Position numbers and translations under genes: made by a program. The notes under the pieces were generated by a model that was given only the letters and a program-made list of their open reading frames with translations, was not told where the DNA came from and made no database searches. Source: Clostridia bacterium (GTDB lineage Bacteria; Bacillota; Clostridia; Oscillospirales; CAG-272). From it: a stretch of 36,875 nt of DNA. How positions within the stretch are numbered: the first letter of the stretch is position 1; each line of letters opens with the position of its first letter. Of the stretch, positions 7,845 to 15,908 are shown one piece after another. The stretch is taken from the NCBI GenBank assembly GCA_017531765.1, contig JAFXKJ010000158.1, positions 1 to 36,875 on the forward strand. Direction: 5' to 3'.

Positions 7845-8837
7845 TTAACTCTGCTTTCCGTAATAATACGCCTGATATTCGTTCCACATATCCTCAAGCT
7901 CGCTTTCACTTGCGCCGGGAATACGGGAAATGTATTTTTCATAAAGTTCTTTTTTACGGGGAGCAAACTTCGCCTTCATTTTTTCAAATCCGCCAAAGCC
8001 GCAGTTTACAACGCCGAGGGTATAGTCATCCCCCGTAACCTTAAGTATATATTTTTCAAGGGCAGCCTTCCACTCTTCCTCGTCAGACACCTTTGACATG
8101 GTATCGAGAAGCATATATTCAAACTCCATGGGCGTGGAAAAATAGCCGAAGCAGCCATCCGTTGACGTTATGAGAACGACCTCTTTGTCAAACTCCACAG
8201 AACGGTAGTTAAGGCTGAAGCCGCCTTCCGCACAAAGATAATTCCTGAGATTTCCGTCACTTTTCAGATTGCTGAGAGCATTTTCATCTCCGAGAACGTC
8301 ATCCTCGGTAACCTGAATAAGCCCCGAGGGAGTAAGAACATATCCCCTTGAGTCGCCTGCCCACGTGAACATGGCAACATTGGATGTTCTCGCACATCTG
8401 AAAAACACACTTGAAACCGTGGTGGGAAAGCTCTTTGAAAGAGCGCCCTTCATCATCGTTTTGGCAACGGATGAGTTTGCGGACGTCAGTCTTTCAAGAT
8501 AAAGTGATGCAAGAGACGAGCAGGATTCCTGAAGATTTGACGGCTTCACCATAGGTCTTGAATTGGGGATCGAACCGAACCAATCAAGAAGTGCCTCAGC
8601 ACACAGGCGGGACGCCACATATGCACCGGTTTTTCCATCGAATTCGGGATATTTTCTCGATCCGATTCCACCGCAACCGTCGAACGCACTGATAACGCCA
8701 ACATCTCCGTTGACACAAACGGCATAGCTGTCCTCACCGTTATCCTTGATCATCTCACCGTTCAGTATGAAGAAGGAATCCACTGCCTTTTCAAGGTTGG
8801 CAGCCACCCTTTTGATCAGTATATTTTTATTATCCAT
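7845..8837 (-). CDS. PP2C-family Ser/Thr protein phosphatase
   Basis: The 330-residue protein has the PP2C motifs in order: GEDSYAV around residue 35, FDGCGGIGS with metal-binding Asp53, WAGDSRGYVL, STDGCFGYF and GDDYTLGVV. The conserved aspartates that bind the two metal ions are all present, so it should be active. It would remove phosphate from substrates of the neighbouring kinase. The start at 8837 lies three bases after the vWA stop and has no strong ribosome binding site, so it is probably translated by coupling. The last 50 residues are charged and outside the usual phosphatase core. Confidence 0.9.
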   Translation of the reverse strand: MDNKNILIKRVAANLEKAVDSFFILNGEMIKDNGEDSYAVCVNGDVGVISAFDGCGGIGSRKYPEFDGKTGAYVASRLCAEALLDWFGSIPNSRPMVKPSNLQESCSSLASLYLERLTSANSSVAKTMMKGALSKSFPTTVSSVFFRCARTSNVAMFTWAGDSRGYVLTPSGLIQVTEDDVLGDENALSNLKSDGNLRNYLCAEGGFSLNYRSVEFDKEVVLITSTDGCFGYFSTPMEFEYMLLDTMSKVSDEEEWKAALEKYILKVTGDDYTLGVVNCGFGGFEKMKAKFAPRKKELYEKYISRIPGASESELEDMWNEYQAYYYGKQS

Positions 8838-8840
8838 AGC

Positions 8841-9527
8841 TTAAATAGTGTTGGAAATAGTATCGATTATCTGCGAATACTCGAATTCGGCGAGACCCTC
8901 ACCTGCCGAAGACGGGAAGTGGATCACGTTATCCCATGTATCGGAAATGGTGCTCCAGTAATTGTCATTGGGAGTAAAGAGCAAGAGACGCTTTGCGTTC
9001 TGGTTTACAAATCCGGGATTCTGCTTGTCGCCCCACCATGCGGTAAGCTCGTTGAAGTCCTTCGCCATGTTTTTGGGGTAACCGTCTGCTGAGGCACCGT
9101 AGCCAAGTCTGTGAGTTGCGGCATCGCTCCACACAACTATGACCTGACGCTTTTTCATTCCGTCGGGATTCCACTTTGACTTGATAGCATATCCGAGAGC
9201 CTCAAGACCGTCCTCGGGGTCGTCTCCGCCTCCGAAAGCCTCAATGCTGTTTACGCACTCCTCAAAATCGGTGGATTCCTCAGGAAGGCTGAAGAAATCC
9301 GTAACGAGCATAGCATCGTCGCGGTCTGCAAGATAATCTCTGAAAGCCACGATCCTCACGCGGAGCTTGTCTATTGTCTTACCCTTTCTTGCCATGTGAC
9401 CCATAACGTCCGAATAAAGATTAAGTGCGTTTTTCTTAACCATATTGATAACGCCATCCATGCTGCCTGTAGCATCGATACAGAATACCATGTCAACGTT
9501 GTAGGTAATCTTAAAATTGCTTGCCAT
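8841..9527 (-). CDS. von Willebrand factor A domain protein (TerY-like)
   Basis: The 228-residue protein is a single vWA domain. The metal-ion-dependent adhesion site is FCIDATGSM with D18-x-T20-x-S22, followed by the GGGDDPEDGLEAL segment and the VWSDAATH strand typical of cytoplasmic vWA proteins. There is no signal peptide. I prefer the ATG at 9527; an in-frame ATG at 9539 would sit almost on top of the AAAGG site. In TerY-type triads a vWA protein is encoded beside a PP2C phosphatase and a kinase, and the next two genes here are exactly those. It most likely binds a phosphorylated partner or scaffolds the complex. Confidence 0.87.
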   Translation of the reverse strand: MASNFKITYNVDMVFCIDATGSMDGVINMVKKNALNLYSDVMGHMARKGKTIDKLRVRIVAFRDYLADRDDAMLVTDFFSLPEESTDFEECVNSIEAFGGGDDPEDGLEALGYAIKSKWNPDGMKKRQVIVVWSDAATHRLGYGASADGYPKNMAKDFNELTAWWGDKQNPGFVNQNAKRLLLFTPNDNYWSTISDTWDNVIHFPSSAGEGLAEFEYSQIIDTISNTI

Positions 9528-9564
9528 AATTATGACCATACCTTTCTTTATTTTCTGTTTATTT

Positions 9565-9595
9565 GTAGGGCGTACCCCCGAAACGGAGGTGCGCC
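9565..9595. repeat. REP-like hairpin element between TIR-pseudokinase and vWA genes
   Basis: The element begins GTAGGGCG and has an eight-base inverted repeat with one wobble (9569-9576 with 9588-9595). It starts immediately beyond the TIR-pseudokinase stop codon. It belongs to the same style as the GTAGGG-headed hairpins in the 13874-16136 repeats and could act as an intercistronic RNA stem. Confidence 0.5.
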
Positions 9596-11008
9596 TCAAT
9601 CAAGATCGGAAGCTCTTGAAAAACCTTTTTTCTTCTTAGGTTCGGCTGTATCCGCCCTCGGCACAGACACGGACTCCGACTCATTGACAGAGATCTGACT
9701 TGCGCCACCTGACAGTTCAAGCTCTTCCCCGCTTTTCGTCTCAGAGGTCATAAGCTCCGCGGTCAACTCGGACACACGGTACAAGTCGTCACGTATATCC
9801 ACAGCACTGCGGTAACGGTACTGTGCACCCTTCAGGGTACATTTGCGAATTATGTACTCAAGTCCGAGGGACAGTTTATCATTGATCTGACGAGCCTCAC
9901 CGATGGCTGAAGACAAGCCGTCGGGAACCTTCCCTGTAGCAAGATAGTAGAGCACGGCACCGATTGCATACACGTCACATCTCACGTCCGTCACATCATG
10001 CGCAGTTCTGAACTCGGGGGCTATATAGCCGAAATTCGGCGGCGGAGCATTATCATCGCTTTCAAATTTCACTGCTATATCATAAGAAATAAGAGCGATC
10101 TTGCCATCGGGCTTGATTATCACGTTAGAGGGATTCAAAAAGCGCTGAACGATGGTGGGATTTACATTGTGGAGATATATAAGCGCCTCGCAAAGCTGAA
10201 TACCGAAGCCGATCACAGACTTTTCGGGAAGCGCACCTTTTTTCCTGACGTATTCGTCAAGCGTCGTGCCCTCAACGAAATCTCTGACAACCACAAATCC
10301 CCCCTCAGTCTCCGACACATCCACAACGTGGGGCAAAGCGGGATGGGACAGCATCTTTATGAGAGTATCCTTCACGGAAAGATTTCTGTACACGGTCAGG
10401 TTTCCCTCAACGGTCTTCTTCTTCACAAACTTAATGGTTCTGAGCTCGTTTTTGAGAGTATCCATAGCAAGATAGTGCTCCGACATACCGTCGTGCTTTA
10501 TCTTGTTTAGGATACGGTAATGCTTATAGGTCTCCGGAGCACTGTCGGTCTTTTCCGTCTTTTCGGACTCGGTCTTACCGAGTCTGACGCAAATGGAGCT
10601 TACCACCGCATCAAGAGAGGTGAACGCCTGACAGCGCCTCAGCTCCATGGGCATTTTATTGGTTGCAACGTCCTTTGTGATAAAGCTGAACATCGCGCTC
10701 TTGCCTCTCGTTTTATTTCCGTTGAGAAGCTCTCCGTTAAAGCACTCGATCTCGTACTTTACCCAGTCGGAATTAAGGTTTTCGTTGCTCGTACCCACAG
10801 CCACGAAAATATCACTCTGCTCCAAGGCATTGTTTATCATATTTCCGAATCGGTGCTCGCCCTTTTCGGTAATGGAAATATTACTGTAAAAAGCATTTAC
10901 GCCCTTCTTTTTCAGGGCAAAATACAACTCTTCGGCCATAACGGAATCCTGAGTCCTTGCTCCGTTACTGTCCGAATTCTTGAATGAGATAAACACATCA
11001 AATCCCAT
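9596..11008 (-). CDS. TIR domain fused to a protein pseudokinase
   Basis: The 470-residue protein begins with a TIR domain (about 1-140): DVFISFK at 4-10, then SDWVKYEIECF with Glu86 at the position of the NAD-cleaving glutamate of enzymatic TIRs. A kinase-like domain follows (about 163-415). Its ATP lysine (Lys193) and APE (330-332) remain, but the catalytic loop reads VQRFLNPSN, with Phe290 in place of the catalytic Asp, and DFG is replaced by SYD (308-310). The kinase is therefore predicted to be inactive. A Ser/Glu-rich linker ends in PKKKKGFSRASDLD. No membrane segment is seen. The start at 11008 has AGGAG seven bases upstream. A regulated NADase is plausible, but scaffolding TIRs also exist. 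Confidence 0.87.
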   Translation of the reverse strand: MGFDVFISFKNSDSNGARTQDSVMAEELYFALKKKGVNAFYSNISITEKGEHRFGNMINNALEQSDIFVAVGTSNENLNSDWVKYEIECFNGELLNGNKTRGKSAMFSFITKDVATNKMPMELRRCQAFTSLDAVVSSICVRLGKTESEKTEKTDSAPETYKHYRILNKIKHDGMSEHYLAMDTLKNELRTIKFVKKKTVEGNLTVYRNLSVKDTLIKMLSHPALPHVVDVSETEGGFVVVRDFVEGTTLDEYVRKKGALPEKSVIGFGIQLCEALIYLHNVNPTIVQRFLNPSNVIIKPDGKIALISYDIAVKFESDDNAPPPNFGYIAPEFRTAHDVTDVRCDVYAIGAVLYYLATGKVPDGLSSAIGEARQINDKLSLGLEYIIRKCTLKGAQYRYRSAVDIRDDLYRVSELTAELMTSETKSGEELELSGGASQISVNESESVSVPRADTAEPKKKKGFSRASDLD

Positions 11009-11068
11009 CGGTTATCTCCTTTCCGTCAGTTTTTTCTCCGCATCAATGCGCAGTTTTCATGTGGTTTT

Positions 11069-11533
11069 CTACTTTTTATCCGCAGAAGACACGCCGCCCA
11101 TGGTTGATTTCAGCGAGCCGATCATCACGGGACCCGAAGGCTTTGTGTCAGTTTTTTCCGTTTCCGCGGGCATTTCTCTGTCACTTGCAGACCCTTCGCC
11201 GATTATCGTGAACTCAAGCTTCCGCGACTCATGCGCGGGTGCAATCTTTTTTCTTATTTCATATGATATTTCGGTACCGCAATTGGGACACACGATGCTG
11301 TCCCGTGGAAGGATAGTGTCACAGACTGCGCATCTGGGAACGCTTTCGTCCACGTCCGCTTTATGTTTGGTGATATCTGCGACCGTACCTTGTATATCGT
11401 AGGATCCCGCCTCGTAAGCATCACTCATTTCATATTCAGATGTTCTGTGACGTTTCACATAGGCAACAACACCAATGATCAAAAACAAAGCAACAAATAC
11501 AGAGACGACCATATAATCACTAAAGCTTGCCAT
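11069..11533 (-). CDS. Membrane-anchored zinc-ribbon protein
   Basis: The 154-residue protein has one hydrophobic segment at about 8-26, followed by a basic stop-transfer KRHR, so the bulk should lie in the cytoplasm. A zinc ribbon has paired cysteines C68/C71 and C82/C85 (CAVC and CPNC). The tail is Ser/Lys/Pro-rich and disordered in appearance. It is the first clear gene of the signalling cassette and is followed 60 bases later by the TIR-pseudokinase. The ATG at 11533 has AAGGAG about 11 bases upstream. It may anchor the kinase, phosphatase and vWA partners to the membrane; that role is inference. Confidence 0.75.
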   Translation of the reverse strand: MASFSDYMVVSVFVALFLIIGVVAYVKRHRTSEYEMSDAYEAGSYDIQGTVADITKHKADVDESVPRCAVCDTILPRDSIVCPNCGTEISYEIRKKIAPAHESRKLEFTIIGEGSASDREMPAETEKTDTKPSGPVMIGSLKSTMGGVSSADKK

Positions 11534-11541
11534 AACTGTTT

Positions 11542-11688
11542 TTAGCTCCTTTTCCGTATAATCAAGCTTGCTTCCGCCGCGATTGAACTTACGTAACCGA
11601 TCATCACGGGATCAATTCCCATCGGTGGGACCTTCCATTCAAAACACTTGACTGAAAAAGAACAGGCGTCACAAAGCTGCAGAATCAT
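11542..11688 (-). CDS. Possible 48-residue leader ORF
   Basis: A short frame begins with ATG at 11688, inside the transcript predicted from the 11709-11737 promoter, and stops eight bases before the zinc-ribbon start. It encodes a Cys-containing beginning (CDAC) and the segment DPVMIGYVSS, which resembles GPVMIGSLKS near the C-terminus of the neighbouring zinc-ribbon protein. No ribosome binding site is visible at its start. It may be a leader peptide, a decayed copy of the neighbour's 3' end, or chance. Confidence 0.25.
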   Translation of the reverse strand: MILQLCDACSFSVKCFEWKVPPMGIDPVMIGYVSSIAAEASLIIRKRS

Positions 11689-11708
11689 ACATATTTCGTA
11701 CATATTTC

Positions 11709-11737
11709 AGTATATCATATTAATGCTCTCAAGTCAA
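11709..11737 (-). promoter_or_regulatory. Promoter of the TIR/kinase signalling cassette
   Basis: On the minus strand TTGACT (11737-11732) and TATACT (11714-11709) are spaced by 17 bases, a near-consensus sigma-A promoter. It gives a leader of about 170 bases before the zinc-ribbon gene, containing a five-base-pair stem with a CCGA loop near 11615-11630. Confidence 0.8.
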
Positions 11738-11813
11738 GACATTCCTGTCAGCTTTTGTATTTTTATCTGATTTGGTGAATATTCCCCACCGCGCCGCACT
11801 TCGCGAAAATCGG

Positions 11814-11842
11814 TTGACATTACCTCATTTTCATGATAAAAT
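11814..11842 (+). promoter_or_regulatory. Promoter of the GH36 gene
   Basis: TTGACA (11814-11819) and TAAAAT (11837-11842) are spaced by 17 bases, and a GGAGG site follows at 11873-11877. The promoter diverges from that of the signalling cassette, with about 76 bases between the two -35 boxes. No clear catabolite-repression operator was seen. Confidence 0.82.
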
Positions 11843-11886
11843 ATCAGTAGCAAAGAATAACTACTGAAAAACGGAGGATTCGCCAA

Positions 11887-13815
11887 ATGAATATAGCGGA
11901 ACTTATGAAAAATTACCTTCTCGACGGTCTGGCACTTAAGCTGAATCTCACAAAAGGACGTGTGTTAAAGCTCAAGGATTACACCGTGGCTGAAGACGGC
12001 GAAAAAACAGTCCTTAACTACTCATTCATCGACAAGGATCACCTTGATCACGTTACACTGACTGCCCGCAAAGCAGGGGACAGCGTTATCTTCGCCCTTG
12101 ATGCGGCTGTGGAAAACGAGATACTGTCCGTATGGTCATTTAACGCCGAAAAGGCAGTGACCATGAATCTCGGCAGAAACATCAAAGCCGATATGATCCT
12201 CGGCAGTATGCACCCCTACCTCAGTGCATGGTGGACATTCCCCACGTTCACCAAGACAATGGATGAGCTTGACATTGAAACTCAGTGCCTCATCATGAAG
12301 TGCGGCGACAGTCACATCCACATGATGCCCCTCTGTAACGGGGACTTCAGAGCCGAGTTTGACTCTGACGGACTTCACATCACCTCAGGTCAGGCGGGCA
12401 AACGACAGCTCAGCGGCGATTTCCTTGCGGTATCCGTCGCTGACGACCCCTTCACGGCAGTTGAAAAGAACTACAAGGCGGCAAGGGCAGACGGAGCAAT
12501 TTCCGTTCCTCTCAAGAGCGAAAGAGTCCTTCCCGATATGTTCTCCGGTTTCGGTTGGTGCACGTGGAACACCTTCTATCACAACGTGACCGCCGAGGGA
12601 ATTTTCGCAAAGCTCGAAGAGTTCAAGGAAAAGAAGATTCCCGTAAAGTGGGTCATGATCGACGACGGCTGGAGTGCCCGCGACGGCTGGTATCTCTGCG
12701 ACTTCGCGGTGGATCCCGTAAAGTTCCCCGACGGGCTCGGCGCATGCATCAAGAGAATGAAAGAGGAATACGGCGTTGAGTACGTTGGCGTATGGCACGC
12801 CTTCAACGGATACTGGATGGGCGTCAAGAAGGACAGTCCTCTCCACAAGGCTCAGGAGGAAAACCTTGTTCTCGCTCCCTGCGGATACTATCTCCCCGCA
12901 GTTGACGAAGAGAAGGCGTTCCGATTCTGGGATGCTTGGCACAGCTATCTTGCGGAAAACGGAGTTGATTTCCTTAAGGTAGACAACCAGAGCTGTACGT
13001 CTCACCTTCTTGCAGGTATTATTCCCACAGCGGAAGCGGCAAGGATCGCCCACCGCGCAATGGAGAGAAGTATTGTAAAGAATTTCGGCGGCAAGGTGAT
13101 CAACTGCATGGGAATGGATATGGAAAACGTATTCGCGCGTCCCGTAACAGCACTTTCCCGTAACAGCGACGACTTCTTCCCCGAGAGAGAAAGAGGCTTT
13201 GTTGCTCACCTGGTTCAGAACGCATACAACGCCATCTGGCACTCACAGATGTACCACTGCGACTACGATATGTGGTGGTCACGTCACGAATCTGCAGTAC
13301 AAAGCGGTGTACTCCGCGCCATCAGCGGTTCTCCCATTTACGTCAGTGACAAGGTTGGCGAGTCCGATGCCTGCCGCATCATGCCCACCATTGAGGACAA
13401 CGGAGAGGTAATGCTCTGCGATACTGCGGCGTGTCCCACACTTGACTGTGTATACACCGACTGCCGCACGTCGGGTACACTTATGAAGATCTGGAACAGA
13501 AGCGGTGACGCTTTCGCGGCAGCACTCTTCAACGTCGGCGAGGGCGAGATCACCGACAGTCTCCGTCTTGACAGTATCCCCGGCATCGGCGACGGCGACT
13601 ACGTGGCGTATGAATACTTCTCAAAGAAGTTCGAGAGAGTGAACAAGGCAAGCTCCCTTGAAGTTACCGTAATTCCCGATGATCAGGTGGTATATTCCAT
13701 TTATCCCGTTGAAAGTGATGAAAACGGCGAGTTTATTATGCTCGGTAACGTAGAAAAATACGTTCCCATTGCATCAAAGGCTAAAGTTAAGACATATCTT
13801 ACAGAGATTATGTAA
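11887..13815 (+). CDS. GH36 raffinose-synthase-like alpha-galactosidase
   Basis: The 642-residue protein belongs to the raffinose synthase/Sip1 branch of GH36. It has FGWCTWNTFY, KWVMIDDGW, the nucleophile motif FLKVDNQ with Asp366, and the acid/base region SRNSDDFF with Asp428/429. No signal peptide is present, so it acts in the cytoplasm, probably cleaving or transferring alpha-galactosyl residues from raffinose-type sugars or galactosyl-polyols. The N-terminal 200 residues form the expected beta-sandwich region. It is transcribed alone, with its own promoter, ribosome binding site and terminator. Substrate specificity cannot be read from the sequence. Confidence 0.88.
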   Translation: MNIAELMKNYLLDGLALKLNLTKGRVLKLKDYTVAEDGEKTVLNYSFIDKDHLDHVTLTARKAGDSVIFALDAAVENEILSVWSFNAEKAVTMNLGRNIKADMILGSMHPYLSAWWTFPTFTKTMDELDIETQCLIMKCGDSHIHMMPLCNGDFRAEFDSDGLHITSGQAGKRQLSGDFLAVSVADDPFTAVEKNYKAARADGAISVPLKSERVLPDMFSGFGWCTWNTFYHNVTAEGIFAKLEEFKEKKIPVKWVMIDDGWSARDGWYLCDFAVDPVKFPDGLGACIKRMKEEYGVEYVGVWHAFNGYWMGVKKDSPLHKAQEENLVLAPCGYYLPAVDEEKAFRFWDAWHSYLAENGVDFLKVDNQSCTSHLLAGIIPTAEAARIAHRAMERSIVKNFGGKVINCMGMDMENVFARPVTALSRNSDDFFPERERGFVAHLVQNAYNAIWHSQMYHCDYDMWWSRHESAVQSGVLRAISGSPIYVSDKVGESDACRIMPTIEDNGEVMLCDTAACPTLDCVYTDCRTSGTLMKIWNRSGDAFAAALFNVGEGEITDSLRLDSIPGIGDGDYVAYEYFSKKFERVNKASSLEVTVIPDDQVVYSIYPVESDENGEFIMLGNVEKYVPIASKAKVKTYLTEIM

Positions 13816-13820
13816 AGTGA

Positions 13821-13852
13821 AAAGCTGTGCGGCGTGCCGCACAGCTTTTTTT
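13821..13852 (+). terminator. Rho-independent terminator after the GH36 gene
   Basis: A 13-base perfect stem (13821-13833 with 13836-13848) with a two-base spacer ends in a T-run six bases after the GH36 stop codon. Confidence 0.92.
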
Positions 13853-13873
13853 GATTATAAGATTAGGATTCAT

Positions 13874-14151
13874 ACACCGTAGGGCGGGGGTTTATCTCCC
13901 GCCGAAACGCGAGATTCAAAACTGCACGGTATATTCGCCAGGGAACCTCAATCTACGGTAGGGGTTGGCGCCCTCGACAACCCGTTTTAACACCTATCAT
14001 TGTACGTTGTATCTGTAACCCTACGTTAAAAACCATCTCAAACGGCGAAGTTTCTTCGGACTTCGTCCTCAACTCCTTGCCTTATTCTTATCTTTTTTCG
14101 CTATCGCGAAAAAAGATAAGAGAAGAAAAAGATAAAGCTTAATTTAACAAA
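13874..14151. repeat. Hairpin-rich repeat, copy A
   Basis: This copy spans about 278 bases. It starts at ACACCGTAGGGCGGGGG with a GGCGGG/CCCGCC hairpin. It then carries a GGGTTG/CAACCC hairpin, and a 15-base perfect inverted repeat around 14087-14120 (CTTATCTTTTTTCGC with its complement). The last shared bases are AAAGCTTAATTTAACAAAA, and copy B follows directly. No coding frame or RNA family was recognised in it. Confidence 0.8.
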
Positions 14152-14448
14152 ACACCGTAGGGCGGGGGTTTACCTCCCGCCGAAACGCGAGATTCAAAAC
14201 TGCACGGTATATTCGTCGGGAAACTTCAATCTTCGGTAGGGGTTGGCGCCCTCGACAACCCGTTTTAACACCTACCATTGTACATTGTATTTGTAATCCT
14301 ACGTTAAGAACCATCTCGCTCGCGAAGCGAGTAGTACGCCTGAAGTTTCTTCCTTGTTACGCCCTTGGCGTAACTGCGTCAACTCCTTGGCTTACCATTT
14401 CTTTTGTTGCCGAAGGCAACAAAAAGATAGTTAAGAAAAAAATTTTAC
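14152..14448. repeat. Hairpin-rich repeat, copy B
   Basis: This is a tandem second copy of the preceding element with the same head and the same GGGTTG/CAACCC stem. In its second half the stems differ: CTCGC/GCGAG, GTTACGCC/GGCGTAAC and TTTGTTGCC/GGCAACAAA replace those of copy A. The outline is kept while the stem sequences change. It ends upstream of the lipoprotein gene's terminator. Confidence 0.8.
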
Positions 14449-14480
14449 CAACTCTAGAAAGCTAAAACATACAACTTATT

Positions 14481-14523
14481 ACAACAACAAGCTCTGAGGT
14501 ATGTCCTCGGAGCTTGTTGTTGT
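14481..14523 (-). terminator. Strong hairpin / terminator after the lipoprotein gene
   Basis: A 19-base stem (14481-14499 with 14505-14523, one wobble) with loop TATGT begins three bases past the lipoprotein stop. The following minus-strand sequence is T-rich but not a clean T-run, so it may also serve as an RNA-stabilising end. Confidence 0.65.
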
Positions 14524-14525
14524 TA

Positions 14526-15509
14526 TTATGGATTCAAGGTAAAGCTTTCGGAATAAATACCATCACCGCGCATGTCATCAACATCATACGCTACAAGTCT
14601 GAATTTGATTTCCCCAATAGCCTGCGGGTCTATATTACTATTCTGAAGATATTTACTAAGCCAGCACATAGGAGTAAAACTGATGATGCCGGGTTCAATG
14701 ATTTCAGAATAACCGATCTCAAAATATTTACCGTTCAAATATACATCCTTCGCCATAAATACCAACGTGACATCAGACTTATTTTTGACGTACATCTGCA
14801 CATTATAGCTTCCAGACTCTTCGTCATACTCAAAGCCTAAAACAGAAGCCTCAAAATTCTCGTTATCGGTAAGCGGGATATCGTTTTCAACGTCTTCTCT
14901 TTCGTATCTTACCGCGTTTTCCTCACCGTAAGGATATACAGTTACAGCCTCATCTACAATATACTCGTTATCATATGAATCCCAATCGTACACAATGAAA
15001 TTGAGCATGACCTCGCTATAATATTCTATGCCGAGCTTGTCAAGGTCGTCTGTAATGAAGTCAATAGATTTCGTGCTTTTTCTGCCCGGAGATAATGTGT
15101 TAGAAATTGAAGCAGATACATGTATACCGTTGATAGCAGCGGGAATAATGTCAAAATGATAATTTTTGTCGGCAGACTTGTTTTCGATCTCAACCTTCAT
15201 AGAAAAACCGAAATACTCATTATATTCAGCACCCAAAATTTTAATGAGACATTCCTCATTGTCAACAACTACCGTTTCCTCAAGAGTAATGTTAAAAAGG
15301 CCCTCATCTATCGGATCTTCAGTGTCCTCACCGCCGGTTCCGTCTGTAATATCGGTTTCGGCAGAGATAGTCTCGGTTTCGGTCTGCTCGGCAGATTCGA
15401 CGTCGGCGGTAGCTTCAGATTTGCCTTCTTCCTGTGCTTTGTCACTTTCACAAGCCGCAAGAGGTACAAACATCAACACTGCGAGTAAAATTGATATAAG
15501 TTTTTTCAT
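14526..15509 (-). CDS. Secreted lipoprotein of unknown function
   Basis: The 327-residue protein has a lipoprotein signal: MKKLISILLAVLMF followed by the lipobox LAAC, so it should be lipid-anchored outside the membrane. A Glu/Thr/Ser/Asp-rich linker (about 25-75) leads to a globular beta-rich part that seems to hold two related halves: EIENKSADKNYHFD and MYVKNKSDVTLVFM occur in similar settings. I do not recognise a catalytic family. The start at 15509 has AGGTGG five bases upstream; a GTG at 15518 lies too close to it. The gene is isolated between repeat copies B and C. Confidence 0.8.
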   Translation of the reverse strand: MKKLISILLAVLMFVPLAACESDKAQEEGKSEATADVESAEQTETETISAETDITDGTGGEDTEDPIDEGLFNITLEETVVVDNEECLIKILGAEYNEYFGFSMKVEIENKSADKNYHFDIIPAAINGIHVSASISNTLSPGRKSTKSIDFITDDLDKLGIEYYSEVMLNFIVYDWDSYDNEYIVDEAVTVYPYGEENAVRYEREDVENDIPLTDNENFEASVLGFEYDEESGSYNVQMYVKNKSDVTLVFMAKDVYLNGKYFEIGYSEIIEPGIISFTPMCWLSKYLQNSNIDPQAIGEIKFRLVAYDVDDMRGDGIYSESFTLNP

Positions 15510-15596
15510 AGTTGCCACCTGAAATTTTACTGCATTAACATTGTATCACATTACAAGAAAAACAGCAAGACTTTTCAGATATTTTTCTCCTCTCGG

Positions 15597-15908
15597 TAAA
15601 GTAGTCCCCCTCCTACCGTTCTGACAACCATAACCATATGTTGTGTCTGTAACTCCACGAAAGCCCCATCTCTATTCCTTAGGGACAGACGTATCACATT
15701 CGATTATGCGAAATGCGACTGTCCATCTTCTTAGATGAGGTTCGCGTTCTACCTTACGTGAGAAACCATCTCCCTACTTGCCATCGGCAAGTAGTACGCC
15801 ATGAAGTTTTCTCGTCGCTTTGCTCCTCACATCCTTGGCTAATTCTTATCTTTTTTCGCTATCGCGAAAAAAGATAAGATAAAAAAAGATAAAGCTTAAT
15901 TTAACAAA
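15597..15908. repeat. Hairpin-rich repeat, copy C (head degenerate)
   Basis: The first half is diverged but keeps a GGACAG/CTGTCC stem and the segment CCATCTC. The second half has CTACTTGCC/GGCAAGTAG and then the same 15-base CTTATC-type hairpin and the AAAGCTTAATTTAACAAAA junction as copy A. It therefore belongs to the same family, separated from copies A and B by the lipoprotein gene. Confidence 0.7.

Noticed and set aside
12385..13242. Long minus-strand open frame inside the GH36 gene
   Set aside because: It is fully antisense to a well-conserved enzyme and resembles no family.
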